DNA of 64,000 bases from Flavobacterium sp. (GTDB lineage: Bacteria > Bacteroidota > Bacteroidia > Flavobacteriales > Flavobacteriaceae), in the NCBI RefSeq assembly GCF_017744675.1, contig NZ_JAGIAV010000001.1, forward strand, positions 186,001 to 250,000. The letters are read 5' to 3'. Numbering within the stretch: position 1 is the stretch's first letter; each line of letters begins with the position of its first letter. Position numbers and translations under genes: made by a program. Shown piece by piece: positions 49,940 through 57,756 of this stretch. Below the pieces are notes generated by a model. That model ran no database searches and was not told where the DNA came from. It saw only the letters and a list, made by a program, of their open reading frames with translations.

Positions 49940-52711
49940 ATGAAGAAAATGAAAAATTGGTTACTGACCGGACTATTTTTTATGATAGTTTCAACCGTAT
50001 TTTCTCAAGGAAAAGTTACTGGTAAAATTACCGACGGAACAGGTGGGTTACCAGGAGCAAATGTGGTGATCAAAGGATCTACTACAGCAACTTCAACAGA
50101 TTTTGATGGTAAATTCACCCTTACTTCACCATCAAGCACAGGTGAGATTGTTATCTCTTTTTTAGGTTATGACAACCAAACTGTGAAATTTAATGTGTCT
50201 AACGGCGCAACTACAAACGTAGGAACTATTACTTTGGTAGCTTCTAATTCTAACGAATTAAGCGAAGTTGTAGTAAAAAGTAGCGTTATTGACGTTGCTA
50301 AAGACAGAAAAACTCCGGTTGCTGTTTCAACAATTAAAGCTGCTGAAATTCAATCAAAATTAGGTTCACAAGAGTTTCCTGAAATCTTAAAAAGCACTCC
50401 ATCTGTATATGCTTCAAAAGCAGGAGGTGGATATGGGGATTCAAGAATTGCGATTCGTGGATTTGACCAAAAAAATATTGCTGTTATGGTTAACGGAGTT
50501 CCAATCAACGATATGGAAAACAGTGCTGTATTCTGGAGCAACTGGGCAGGTATCTCTGACGTAACTTCTGCAATGCAAGTTCAAAGAGGTCTTGGAGCTT
50601 CTAAATTGGCGATTTCTTCTGTAGGAGGAACAATCAATATCATTACAAAAACATCTGACATGAAAGAAGGCGGATCTGTATCTTCTTCTTTTGGTAACAA
50701 CAATTACATAAAAGCACAAGCTTCTTACAACACAGGAGTTATGAAAAACGGCCTTTCGGCTTCTGTTTTATTTAGTAGAACAGCTGGAGACGGATACGTT
50801 AACGGTACTGAATTTGAAGGATACAATTATTTCATCGCTTTAGGTTACAAAGCTAGCGATAAACATAACTTCCAATTTACATTTACAGGAGCACCTCAAT
50901 GGCACGACCAAAGAACTCAATCTCCTCTATTAAGTGATTACATAAAATATGGTAATGGCACTGACCCTAACATCAAATACAACGCTGATTGGGGAATGAG
51001 AAATGGTGAGGAATATAATTTTAAAACAAATTATTACCACAAACCTGTAATGTCTCTTAACTGGGATTACGATATCAACGAAACTACAAAATTATCTACA
51101 GTAGGTTATGCTTCATGGGGACGTGGAGGAGGTACTAATTCAACCGGTGGTATTAAAGGTAGCACACCATACAATGGCAACACTTTAAGAAATGCTGACG
51201 GAACAATCAATTTTGACTTAATTGAGAATTGGAACTCTGGAAAACCAACAACATTAGGAACAAGAACTCCTGTTAATGGTAAATATGAGAACGTTTCATC
51301 AACTGGTAATGCAACAAACTTAACTAATGGTTTGTCTCAAATTGCTTCTGTAAACTCACACAACTGGTATGGTGCAGTAATCAATTTAGATAAAAAATTC
51401 TCTGAAAATCTTACATTCGATTTTGGAGTTGAAGGAAGAATGTATCAAGGTATTCACTTCCAAAACCTAATTGATTTGCTTGGAGCTGATGTTTACAAAA
51501 ACGTTGCTGACGTAAATAACAATCCTGGCTATTTTAACACTACTTATGCTCCAAGACCAAATGGAAATCCATTTGTTAGCACAGACTACCAACAAAGAAT
51601 AAACTACTGGAACGACAGTAAAGTTAATTACTACGGAGCTTTTACTCAATTGGAATATACTACTGGTAACTTAACAGCTTTCCTTCAAGGAGCTATATCT
51701 CAACAGGCTTACCAAAGACTTGACCATTTCAAGTATGCTTATGATAGCCCACTTGCTAAAACAGGTTTCAAAACTATTACAGGTGGAGATGTTAAAGCTG
51801 GAGCCAACTACAACATTAACGAACACCACAATGTATTTGTAAATGGAGGAATATACTCAAAACAACCGTTTTTCAACGCAGTATACCCTAACAATGCTTC
51901 AATTGTTAATCCTAACCTTACAAACGAAAAAATCAAAGCAATCGAACTTGGTTACGGTTTCCGTTCTGCAATCTTTAATGCAAACTTAAATGCTTATTAC
52001 ACTACTTGGGATGACAGATTTACAACTGCAACAGACCAAGCGCCAACTAACCCAAGCGGATACTATACTTTCCAAGGTGTTAATGAAATACATAAGGGAA
52101 TAGAATTAGATGTTAATGCTAAGTTAATTGACAAATTAAAACTAAACGGAATGATCTCTGTAGGTGACTGGAAATATAGCGGAAATGCTACTAGCAGTCG
52201 TTTTGATGTTGCAAATAATCCAATTAGTGGAGATCAACCTTTATATCTTGATGGCGTAAAAGTTGGAAACAACGCTCAAACAACAATGGCAATTGGTGCG
52301 GCTTACGAAATCTTAGATGGTCTTAATGTTGACGCTAACCTTAACTACTCAGAAAAATTATACGGAAATATCGATGTATCTAAATTTTCTGTTGCAAATA
52401 ACAAAGGCGCAATGGAATTACCAGGTTTCGCAACTACAGATGCTGGTATCTCTTACAAATGGAACATCGCTCCTAAAATTGGGGCATTAAATTTCAGATT
52501 AAATGTAAACAACGTGTTTGATAAAGTATTCATCAACGAATCATTTACTAACATCTTTACAAGTGATTACAAAACAGCTCCTTCTACAGCAAACCCTGCT
52601 GGTGTAACTTATGCACAGGCTGGGGAAGTTTACAATGGAGTTGCTACAGCAAACAGAGTTTACTTTGGTTACGGAAGAACTTGGAACTTTAGTTTACGTT
52701 ACGATTTCTAA
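49940..52711 (+). CDS. TonB-dependent outer-membrane receptor with N-terminal CarboxypepD-reg domain
   Basis: A 923-residue protein: signal peptide (ending TVFSQG), CarboxypepD_reg-like domain (GKVTGKITDGTGGLPGANVVIKGS, residues about 24-110), plug domain (EIQSKLGSQEFPEIL, GYGDSRIAIRGFDQKNIAVMVNG) and a 22-strand barrel ending NFSLRYDF. The domain order is that of Bacteroidota TonB receptors without a SusD partner (no susD-like gene is adjacent). Cargo unknown; iron, vitamin or peptide uptake are all possible. It has its own terminator. Confidence 0.93.
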   Translation: MKKMKNWLLTGLFFMIVSTVFSQGKVTGKITDGTGGLPGANVVIKGSTTATSTDFDGKFTLTSPSSTGEIVISFLGYDNQTVKFNVSNGATTNVGTITLVASNSNELSEVVVKSSVIDVAKDRKTPVAVSTIKAAEIQSKLGSQEFPEILKSTPSVYASKAGGGYGDSRIAIRGFDQKNIAVMVNGVPINDMENSAVFWSNWAGISDVTSAMQVQRGLGASKLAISSVGGTINIITKTSDMKEGGSVSSSFGNNNYIKAQASYNTGVMKNGLSASVLFSRTAGDGYVNGTEFEGYNYFIALGYKASDKHNFQFTFTGAPQWHDQRTQSPLLSDYIKYGNGTDPNIKYNADWGMRNGEEYNFKTNYYHKPVMSLNWDYDINETTKLSTVGYASWGRGGGTNSTGGIKGSTPYNGNTLRNADGTINFDLIENWNSGKPTTLGTRTPVNGKYENVSSTGNATNLTNGLSQIASVNSHNWYGAVINLDKKFSENLTFDFGVEGRMYQGIHFQNLIDLLGADVYKNVADVNNNPGYFNTTYAPRPNGNPFVSTDYQQRINYWNDSKVNYYGAFTQLEYTTGNLTAFLQGAISQQAYQRLDHFKYAYDSPLAKTGFKTITGGDVKAGANYNINEHHNVFVNGGIYSKQPFFNAVYPNNASIVNPNLTNEKIKAIELGYGFRSAIFNANLNAYYTTWDDRFTTATDQAPTNPSGYYTFQGVNEIHKGIELDVNAKLIDKLKLNGMISVGDWKYSGNATSSRFDVANNPISGDQPLYLDGVKVGNNAQTTMAIGAAYEILDGLNVDANLNYSEKLYGNIDVSKFSVANNKGAMELPGFATTDAGISYKWNIAPKIGALNFRLNVNNVFDKVFINESFTNIFTSDYKTAPSTANPAGVTYAQAGEVYNGVATANRVYFGYGRTWNFSLRYDF

Positions 52712-52735
52712 AATTTAGAATCTAAATAAATAATA

Positions 52736-52773
52736 AAAACGGCATTGACTTTTAAGTTTAATGCCGTTTTTTT
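52736..52773 (+). terminator. Intrinsic terminator of the TonB receptor gene
   Basis: An 11-bp stem (52736-52746 with 52760-52770) with GC core GGCATT/AATGCC, then T residues. Confidence 0.85.
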
Positions 52774-52787
52774 ATAGCCTTTTTTGT

Positions 52788-52795
52788 TATATTTG
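52788..52795 (+). promoter_or_regulatory. Candidate -7 element for the membrane protein at 52818
   Basis: TATATTTG matches TAnnTTTG, 22 bases before the ATG. The upstream region overlaps the terminator of the receptor gene, so no -33 element is clear. Confidence 0.35.
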
Positions 52796-52817
52796 TTTTG
52801 AACAAAAAACACAGTTT

Positions 52818-53240
52818 ATGTATAATTTTCTACAAAAATTTCACTCCGGCTGGGCGTACTTAGCTATACTGCTTTTAGTGGTTGCAGTTGTTAACGCTAT
52901 CATCGGAGTAACTTCAAAAAAAGAATTTACTGGTAAAGATCGTAAAATCGCTTTATTTGCTTTAATTGGCACACACACTCAATTATTAATTGGCTTAATC
53001 TTATATTTTGTTTCTCCGCTTGGAAAAGCAGCATTTGGACAAATGTCTAATGCCGAATTAAGATTAACATCATTAGAGCACCCTCTAATTAACATTATTG
53101 CTATCATCCTAATTACTATCGGATGGTCTAAACATAAAAAATTAATCAATAGCGAAGCTAAATTTAAAACCTTTGCTATTTTTTACGGATTAGGATTATT
53201 GCTTATTTTAAGTAGAATTCCTTGGAACCTTTGGTTCTAG
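52818..53240 (+). CDS. Small four-helix membrane protein, unknown function
   Basis: A 140-residue integral membrane protein with four hydrophobic segments (about 15-32, 48-70, 86-105, 120-138). The histidines in HTQLLIG and HPLINIIA within or near helices recall cytochrome-b-like proteins, and such proteins are sometimes labelled that way, but the evidence is weak. The ATG at 52818 is chosen because the first helix begins after FLQKFHSGWAYLA. It has its own terminator. Confidence 0.7.
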   Translation: MYNFLQKFHSGWAYLAILLLVVAVVNAIIGVTSKKEFTGKDRKIALFALIGTHTQLLIGLILYFVSPLGKAAFGQMSNAELRLTSLEHPLINIIAIILITIGWSKHKKLINSEAKFKTFAIFYGLGLLLILSRIPWNLWF

Positions 53241-53252
53241 AAAATACCAATT

Positions 53253-53279
53253 AAAGCCCTTTCTACAGGGCTTTTTTTA
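53253..53279 (+). terminator. Intrinsic terminator after the membrane protein gene
   Basis: An 8-bp stem (53253-53260 with 53267-53274) followed by T residues. Confidence 0.85.
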
Positions 53280-53331
53280 TCTCGGCATATTATTTGTACA
53301 AACTCCCCCCAAGTCTGAAAAGAAATAACCC

Positions 53332-53820
53332 ATGAGAAATAAAAAAAACATTTTATTCGCCACAATTGCTTTAACCTTAATTAGCGGCTTTACGTATGTT
53401 ATAAGCCAAACCAAACCTACAACAGAACCTAAAATCATTCAAGATACTGTTAAAAATATAAAACCAGTCCTTGTTCCACTACCCGATTCTGTTTTTACTG
53501 ACAAAGGTTTAAAACTTAGACCATACAAGAAAAACGCTCATGCCTCCTACTATGCAGATCGTTTTAATGGAAAAAGAACCGCTAATGGAAGCAGATTTAA
53601 CAACAATAACTATACTGCAGCCCATAAGAAACTACCTTTTGGAACTAGAGTGAAAGTAACTAATGAAGCCAATGGCAAATTTGTTATCGTAAAAATCACC
53701 GATCGTGGTCCATTTGTAAAAACCCGCGAAATCGATTTGTCTAAAAGAGCTTTTATGGATATCGCTAAAAGCAAAGGTGCCGGAGCAATGAAGGTTACCA
53801 TTGAAACCATAATAGAATAA
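53332..53820 (+). CDS. RlpA-like double-psi beta-barrel protein
   Basis: A 162-residue exported protein: an N-terminal hydrophobic segment (LFATIALTLISGFTYVI) and an RlpA/DPBB domain (ASYYADRFNGKRTANGSRFN, LPFGTRVKVTNEANGKFVIVKITDRGPF, EIDLSKRAFMDI). RlpA-type proteins bind or cut glycan strands at the septum or in the cell wall. No SPOR domain is present. Ends at the bidirectional terminator with DinB. Confidence 0.87.
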   Translation: MRNKKNILFATIALTLISGFTYVISQTKPTTEPKIIQDTVKNIKPVLVPLPDSVFTDKGLKLRPYKKNAHASYYADRFNGKRTANGSRFNNNNYTAAHKKLPFGTRVKVTNEANGKFVIVKITDRGPFVKTREIDLSKRAFMDIAKSKGAGAMKVTIETIIE

Positions 53821-53850
53821 AAAAATCCCGCTTGATGCGGGATTTTTTTT
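53821..53850. terminator. Bidirectional terminator between rlpA-like and DinB genes
   Basis: An 11-bp stem (53821-53831 with 53837-53847) with loop TTGAT and A/T runs on both sides. Confidence 0.88.
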
Positions 53851-54304
53851 AAACCAATTTTCTCAATGCCATTATAATTCCTGTATGAATGCCTTCGTGA
53901 TAATTATTAAAATCTAAAGCATCTTGAACATTACGGAGCGTGAACCCCATACTTGTAGTATATTCATTATAGCCTACAAAAAGTCCGCTTTCAAAATCAT
54001 TTTTTGTTTTTTCTAATGTTGAGAAAAGCAATGTTCTAATCTCATCAACTTCTGCTTGAGAAACATCACCTTCTGGTTTGGTTCCTTTTCTGTATTTGTT
54101 AATGAAATCTTCTGAAACCATTGTTGGAAGCCCTGACAATTTATAAACCAAAAGCTGTTGCGAAGAAATGCAGTGACCTATATTCCAAATAATATTATTA
54201 CTAAAACCATCAGGAACTTTATTTAATTGTTCTAACGAATGGTTGTCTAAAAATTTTAAGAGATTTTCTCTAATTATCTTGTGAACATCAAAAACTGAAC
54301 TCAT
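53849..54304 (-). CDS. DinB-family protein
   Basis: A 151-residue four-helix protein of the DinB/DfsB family: WNIGHCISSQQLLVYKLSG and FNNYHEGIHTGIIMALRKLV carry the three histidines (NIGH and HEGIH) that bind a metal. Such proteins are probably metal-dependent thiol transferases or hydrolases. The exact partner is not known. Single gene. Confidence 0.88.
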   Translation of the reverse strand: MSSVFDVHKIIRENLLKFLDNHSLEQLNKVPDGFSNNIIWNIGHCISSQQLLVYKLSGLPTMVSEDFINKYRKGTKPEGDVSQAEVDEIRTLLFSTLEKTKNDFESGLFVGYNEYTTSMGFTLRNVQDALDFNNYHEGIHTGIIMALRKLV

Positions 54305-54383
54305 AATTTATTTTTTTTTCTAAAATTAGTCATTTTTAAGCTTCAAATGGATTTTCTTTGCATTCTAACAAATTCATAAAATT

Positions 54384-54731
54384 ATGAACAAAATATATTA
54401 CTTAGCTTCTTGCGACACTTGTCGCAAAATCATTAAAAGCCTTCCAGAAAACAATCTTGTTTTTCAAGACATTAAACAAGACCCCATTACAGAAGAACAG
54501 CTAGAAGAAATGCACCAACTTTCTGGAAGCTACGAAGCGTTGTTTAGCAAAAAAGCTCAATTATATAAGTCAATGGGGCTGAAAGACAAATCTTTGACAG
54601 AAGCCGATTTTAAAAAATATATTTTAGAACATTATACTTTCCTGAGCCGTCCGGTTTTTATTATCGATGGAAAAATCTACATTGGCAACAGCCAGAAAAA
54701 TGTAGCTGAAGTGATAAATGCATTATCGTAA
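54384..54731 (+). CDS. ArsC/Spx-like thioredoxin-fold protein
   Basis: A 115-residue protein with the redox motif SCDTCRK (CxxC at about 9-12) and the C-terminal FLSRPVFIIDGKIYIG that typify the ArsC/YffB family. The family has an arsenate-reductase fold; members such as YffB and Spx have other roles. No arsenic genes are nearby, so a role in arsenate reduction is doubtful. Confidence 0.87.
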   Translation: MNKIYYLASCDTCRKIIKSLPENNLVFQDIKQDPITEEQLEEMHQLSGSYEALFSKKAQLYKSMGLKDKSLTEADFKKYILEHYTFLSRPVFIIDGKIYIGNSQKNVAEVINALS

Positions 54732-54799
54732 GAATAACCATAAATTTTGACCTACAAAACTGATTCACAATTTACAACACAAGGCATCAAACTTTTAAT

Positions 54800-54807
54800 T
54801 ATCTTTG
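54800..54807 (+). promoter_or_regulatory. Candidate -7 element for yicC
   Basis: TATCTTTG matches TAnnTTTG, 20 bases before the ATG of the yicC-like gene; it heads the yicC-gmk-nadD group. Confidence 0.4.
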
Positions 54808-54826
54808 CGCCTTTATACTCAATTAT

Positions 54827-55687
54827 ATGATACAATCTATGACAGGGTTTGGCAAAGCTTCTTTGCAATTGCCTACAAAGAAAATTACCGTTGAAGTAAA
54901 ATCCCTAAACAGTAAAGGTTTAGATTTGAATGTAAGAATGCCATCGCTTTACCGCGAAATGGAACTTGGACTACGAACTCAAATTTCAACAAAACTAGAA
55001 AGAGGAAAAGTTGATTTTGCAATATATGTAGAAAGCACTGCAGAACAAACTTCAACTAAAGTAAACGTACCTGTTGTAAGAAGCTACATTGCACAATTGA
55101 AAGAGGTTTACGCTGATGCCGATGAAACTGAATTAATGAAAATGGCCGTTCGTATGCCAGATACGTTAAAAACAGAACGCGAAGAAATTGACGAAGATGA
55201 TTGGGAGCAAATTCAAGTTATTATAGACGAAGCTCTTCAAAATATTTTAAATTTCCGTAAAGACGAAGGCGAGTCTCTTGAAAAAGAATTCAATCTTCGT
55301 ATTTCAAATATTCGTCAGTACATGAATGATACGCTGGCACTTGATCCAGAGCGTATACAAGCTATAAAAGATCGTTTACAAACTGCTATTTCAGAATTGC
55401 AGGTTAATGTAGACGAAAATCGTTTTGAGCAGGAATTAATCTATTATTTAGAGAAATTAGACATCACAGAAGAAAAAGTACGTTTAGGAAATCATTTAGA
55501 TTACTTTTTAGAGACTTTAAATGGCACTGAAGCCAACGGACGAAAACTTGGCTTTATCACTCAAGAAATGGGACGTGAAATCAATACAATGGGTTCTAAA
55601 TCGAATCATGCTCAAATGCAGAAATTAGTCGTAATGATGAAAGATGAATTGGAGAAGATTAAGGAGCAAGTATTGAATGTTCTTTAA
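54827..55687 (+). CDS. YicC/YloC-family endoribonuclease
   Basis: A 286-residue protein: MIQSMTGFGKASLQL at the N-terminus and GRKLGFITQEMGREINTMGSKSNHAQMQKLVVMMKDELEKIKEQVLNVL at the C-terminus, both family signatures (YicC_N and DUF1732). The E. coli YicC is an RNA endonuclease that promotes decay of a small RNA. Next to gmk in many bacteria, as here, but with an extra gene between. Confidence 0.93.
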   Translation: MIQSMTGFGKASLQLPTKKITVEVKSLNSKGLDLNVRMPSLYREMELGLRTQISTKLERGKVDFAIYVESTAEQTSTKVNVPVVRSYIAQLKEVYADADETELMKMAVRMPDTLKTEREEIDEDDWEQIQVIIDEALQNILNFRKDEGESLEKEFNLRISNIRQYMNDTLALDPERIQAIKDRLQTAISELQVNVDENRFEQELIYYLEKLDITEEKVRLGNHLDYFLETLNGTEANGRKLGFITQEMGREINTMGSKSNHAQMQKLVVMMKDELEKIKEQVLNVL

Positions 55688-55689
55688 AG

Positions 55690-56283
55690 ATGAAATATTA
55701 TTTCGTCTTTTGCTTTTTCGTAATATTGAATTGTTTCAGTCAAGAAGCATCTGAAATAAATAAAATTTTAGAAATACCAAATACTTTAGAGTATAAGCAA
55801 GAAATACGCATTTATAAAGATTCTATTGAAAGTAAAACTGTAGTTTTAAGAATATTCAAAAATCAGATAAATGAATGGATTGCTCAGAAATTTTGGTATT
55901 CTAAAAACATTAAAAGTGTTACCAAAATTGATGAAATACGTTTTCCTAAAGAAAGTATTGGTAAATTAAAACCAAAAGATCCAGAATTAATTTGGCTTAA
56001 TTTACTTATTACAAATGTTGAATTCCTTCCAAATATGGAAGCCATAAGATATAAGTTTGGTAAACCAAAAATTGATTCAGATAGAGGAGAACGATTAATC
56101 TCTCGAACAAAAAAACATGTCCTAGATGGAGTCGGATACAAAGTATATGTTAGAAATGGAAAGAATACAAATAGCTTTTCTTTCGATAATCCAAAAACAT
56201 ATTTAGGATATTACCCAACAGTCGATGAATTAATTTCATATAATGAATTACTATCTGTCCTAGAAAAAGAATTTAGCTTTTAA
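55690..56283 (+). CDS. Exported protein of unknown function inserted between yicC and gmk
   Basis: A 197-residue protein with a signal peptide (MKYYFVFCFFVILNCFSQE). The mature part has SKTVVLRIFKNQINEWIAQKFW, KPKDPELIWLNLLITNVEFLPN and GYKVYVRNGKNTNSFSFDNPKTYLGYYP; no family recognised. It starts 3 bases after the yicC stop and ends 25 bases before gmk, so it is part of the same transcript and splits a usually contiguous pair. AT-richer than its neighbours. Confidence 0.7.
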   Translation: MKYYFVFCFFVILNCFSQEASEINKILEIPNTLEYKQEIRIYKDSIESKTVVLRIFKNQINEWIAQKFWYSKNIKSVTKIDEIRFPKESIGKLKPKDPELIWLNLLITNVEFLPNMEAIRYKFGKPKIDSDRGERLISRTKKHVLDGVGYKVYVRNGKNTNSFSFDNPKTYLGYYPTVDELISYNELLSVLEKEFSF

Positions 56284-56307
56284 AGACAGATCACACATAA
56301 ACACACA

Positions 56308-56880
56308 ATGAACAAAGGAAAATTAATTGTTTTCTCAGCTCCCTCAGGATCGGGAAAAACAACTATCGTAAAACATTTACTAGGGAAAGAAGATTTAAAT
56401 CTAGAATTTTCGATCTCGGCTGCTTCACGTGATCCGCGCGGAGAAGAAGAGCATGGAAAAGATTATTATTTTATTTCGCTAGAGCAATTTAAAAAGCATA
56501 TTAAAGCCGAAGAATTTTTGGAATGGGAAGAAGTTTACCGTGACAATTTCTACGGAACTTTAAAATCGGAAATTGAAAGAATCTGGGCTTTAGGAAAAAA
56601 TGTAATATTCGATATTGATGTTGCTGGAGGTCTGCGTATTAAACATAAATTTCCAGAAGAAACCTTAGCGGTTTTTGTAAAACCCCCAAGTGTTGACGAA
56701 TTAAAACGCAGATTAAAACAGCGTTCTACAGAAAGCGACGACAAAATTAATATGCGTATTGCTAAGGCATCGGTTGAATTGGCAACTGCTCCTCAATTTG
56801 ATACCATTATTAAAAACTACGATTTAGATACTGCTAAAGAAGAAGCATATCAATTAGTGAAAGAATTCGTAAATAAGTAA
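56308..56880 (+). CDS. gmk: Guanylate kinase
   Basis: A 190-residue GMP kinase. P-loop APSGSGKTT at 11-19, GMP-binding region SISAASRDPRGEEEHGKDYYFI with YRDNFYGT, and lid region LKRRLKQRSTESDDKINMRI. It makes GDP from GMP with ATP. Followed by nadD on the same strand after a 108-base spacer of repeat words. Confidence 0.97.
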   Translation: MNKGKLIVFSAPSGSGKTTIVKHLLGKEDLNLEFSISAASRDPRGEEEHGKDYYFISLEQFKKHIKAEEFLEWEEVYRDNFYGTLKSEIERIWALGKNVIFDIDVAGGLRIKHKFPEETLAVFVKPPSVDELKRRLKQRSTESDDKINMRIAKASVELATAPQFDTIIKNYDLDTAKEEAYQLVKEFVNK

Positions 56881-56883
56881 TTT

Positions 56884-56985
56884 TATTACACAAAGATTCA
56901 CAAAGACAAACACAGAGATTCGCAAAAGGTTTTTTAAACTTTGCGAATCTTTGTGCTATCTTAGCGACTCTATGTGAAACTCTAG
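56884..56985. repeat. Word-repeat spacer between gmk and nadD
   Basis: Contains ACAAAGATTCACAAAGACAAAC and GAGATTCGCAAAAGG with the reverse-complement words CTTTGCGAATCTTTGTG on the other side; it can fold into a long imperfect hairpin. The same vocabulary occurs at 29613-29698 and at the right edge of the window. Confidence 0.65.
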
Positions 56986-56988
56986 AAA

Positions 56989-57570
56989 ATGAAAATAGGT
57001 CTTTATTTCGGAACTTATAATCCAATTCACGTTGGTCATTTAATCATTGCCAATCATATGGCAGAGTATGCTGGTTTAGATCAGATTTGGATGGTGGTTA
57101 CACCTCATAATCCGTTAAAAAAGAAAGCAACTTTATTAGACGATCAACAGCGCTTACAAATGGTTTTTCTGGCAACAGAAGACTATCCGAAAATAAAACC
57201 GTCTGATATCGAGTTTAAATTACCCCAGCCGAGTTATACGGTTATTACACTCGCTCATTTACAGGAGAAATACCCAAATCATGAATTTTCATTAATTATG
57301 GGCGAAGACAATCTGAAAACGCTTCATAAATGGAAGAACTATGAAGTAATTCTAGAAAATCATGATATTTATGTGTATCCAAGAATTTCTGATGAACCTG
57401 AAAATATGGAATTAAAATCGCATCCAAAAATTCATGTGATTGATGCACCGATCGTAGAGATTTCTTCAACTTTTATTCGAAATAATATTAAAGAAGGGAA
57501 AAATATTCAGCCTTTACTTCCGCCAAAGGTTTGGGAATATATTGATCATAATAACTTTTATAAGAAGTAA
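56989..57570 (+). CDS. nadD: Nicotinate-nucleotide adenylyltransferase
   Basis: A 193-residue enzyme that makes deamido-NAD from nicotinate mononucleotide and ATP. HxGH motif HVGH at 14-17 in GTYNPIHVGHL and the C-terminal ISSTFIRNNIKEGK are clear. It completes the step after phosphoribosyl transfer in NAD salvage; the nicotinamide phosphoribosyltransferase gene is the next gene, on the opposite strand. Confidence 0.95.
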   Translation: MKIGLYFGTYNPIHVGHLIIANHMAEYAGLDQIWMVVTPHNPLKKKATLLDDQQRLQMVFLATEDYPKIKPSDIEFKLPQPSYTVITLAHLQEKYPNHEFSLIMGEDNLKTLHKWKNYEVILENHDIYVYPRISDEPENMELKSHPKIHVIDAPIVEISSTFIRNNIKEGKNIQPLLPPKVWEYIDHNNFYKK

Positions 57571-57593
57571 TTTTCTGTACAGTTTACAGAATC

Positions 57594-57695
57594 TTGTCAT
57601 TTCGACGAAGGAGAAATCTTCGCGAGTAGCTCCACAAAGCATGTCAATCTTTGTCGATTTAGCAACGAAGATTCCTCGTTCCTCGGAATGACAAA
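57594..57695. repeat. Hairpin-ended dispersed element between nadD and nadV
   Basis: The left arm (57594-57624, TTGTCATTTCGACGAAGG..) and right arm (57664-57695, ..CGTTCCTCGGAATGACAAA) are imperfect inverted repeats of about 30 bp around a 40-base middle. This resembles a dispersed element known to me from many Bacteroidota genomes (TCATTTCGACGAAGG). MITE-like; it lies between converging genes. Confidence 0.75.
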
Positions 57696-57716
57696 CAGAA
57701 TGTAAAAACAAATCAT

Positions 57717-57749
57717 AAAAAAAGCCTGAATTTAAAATTCAGGCTTTTT
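57717..57749 (-). terminator. Terminator of the NAD/ADP-ribose gene run
   Basis: A 10-bp palindromic stem (57724-57733 with 57735-57744) between an A run and a T run, directly after the nadV stop on the minus strand; can act on both strands. Confidence 0.85.
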
Positions 57750-57756
57750 GCTATAA

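Noticed and set aside
54384..54731. Arsenic resistance gene
   Set aside because: ArsC fold and CxxC are present, but no ars genes are adjacent and the YffB/Spx-like branch fits as well.
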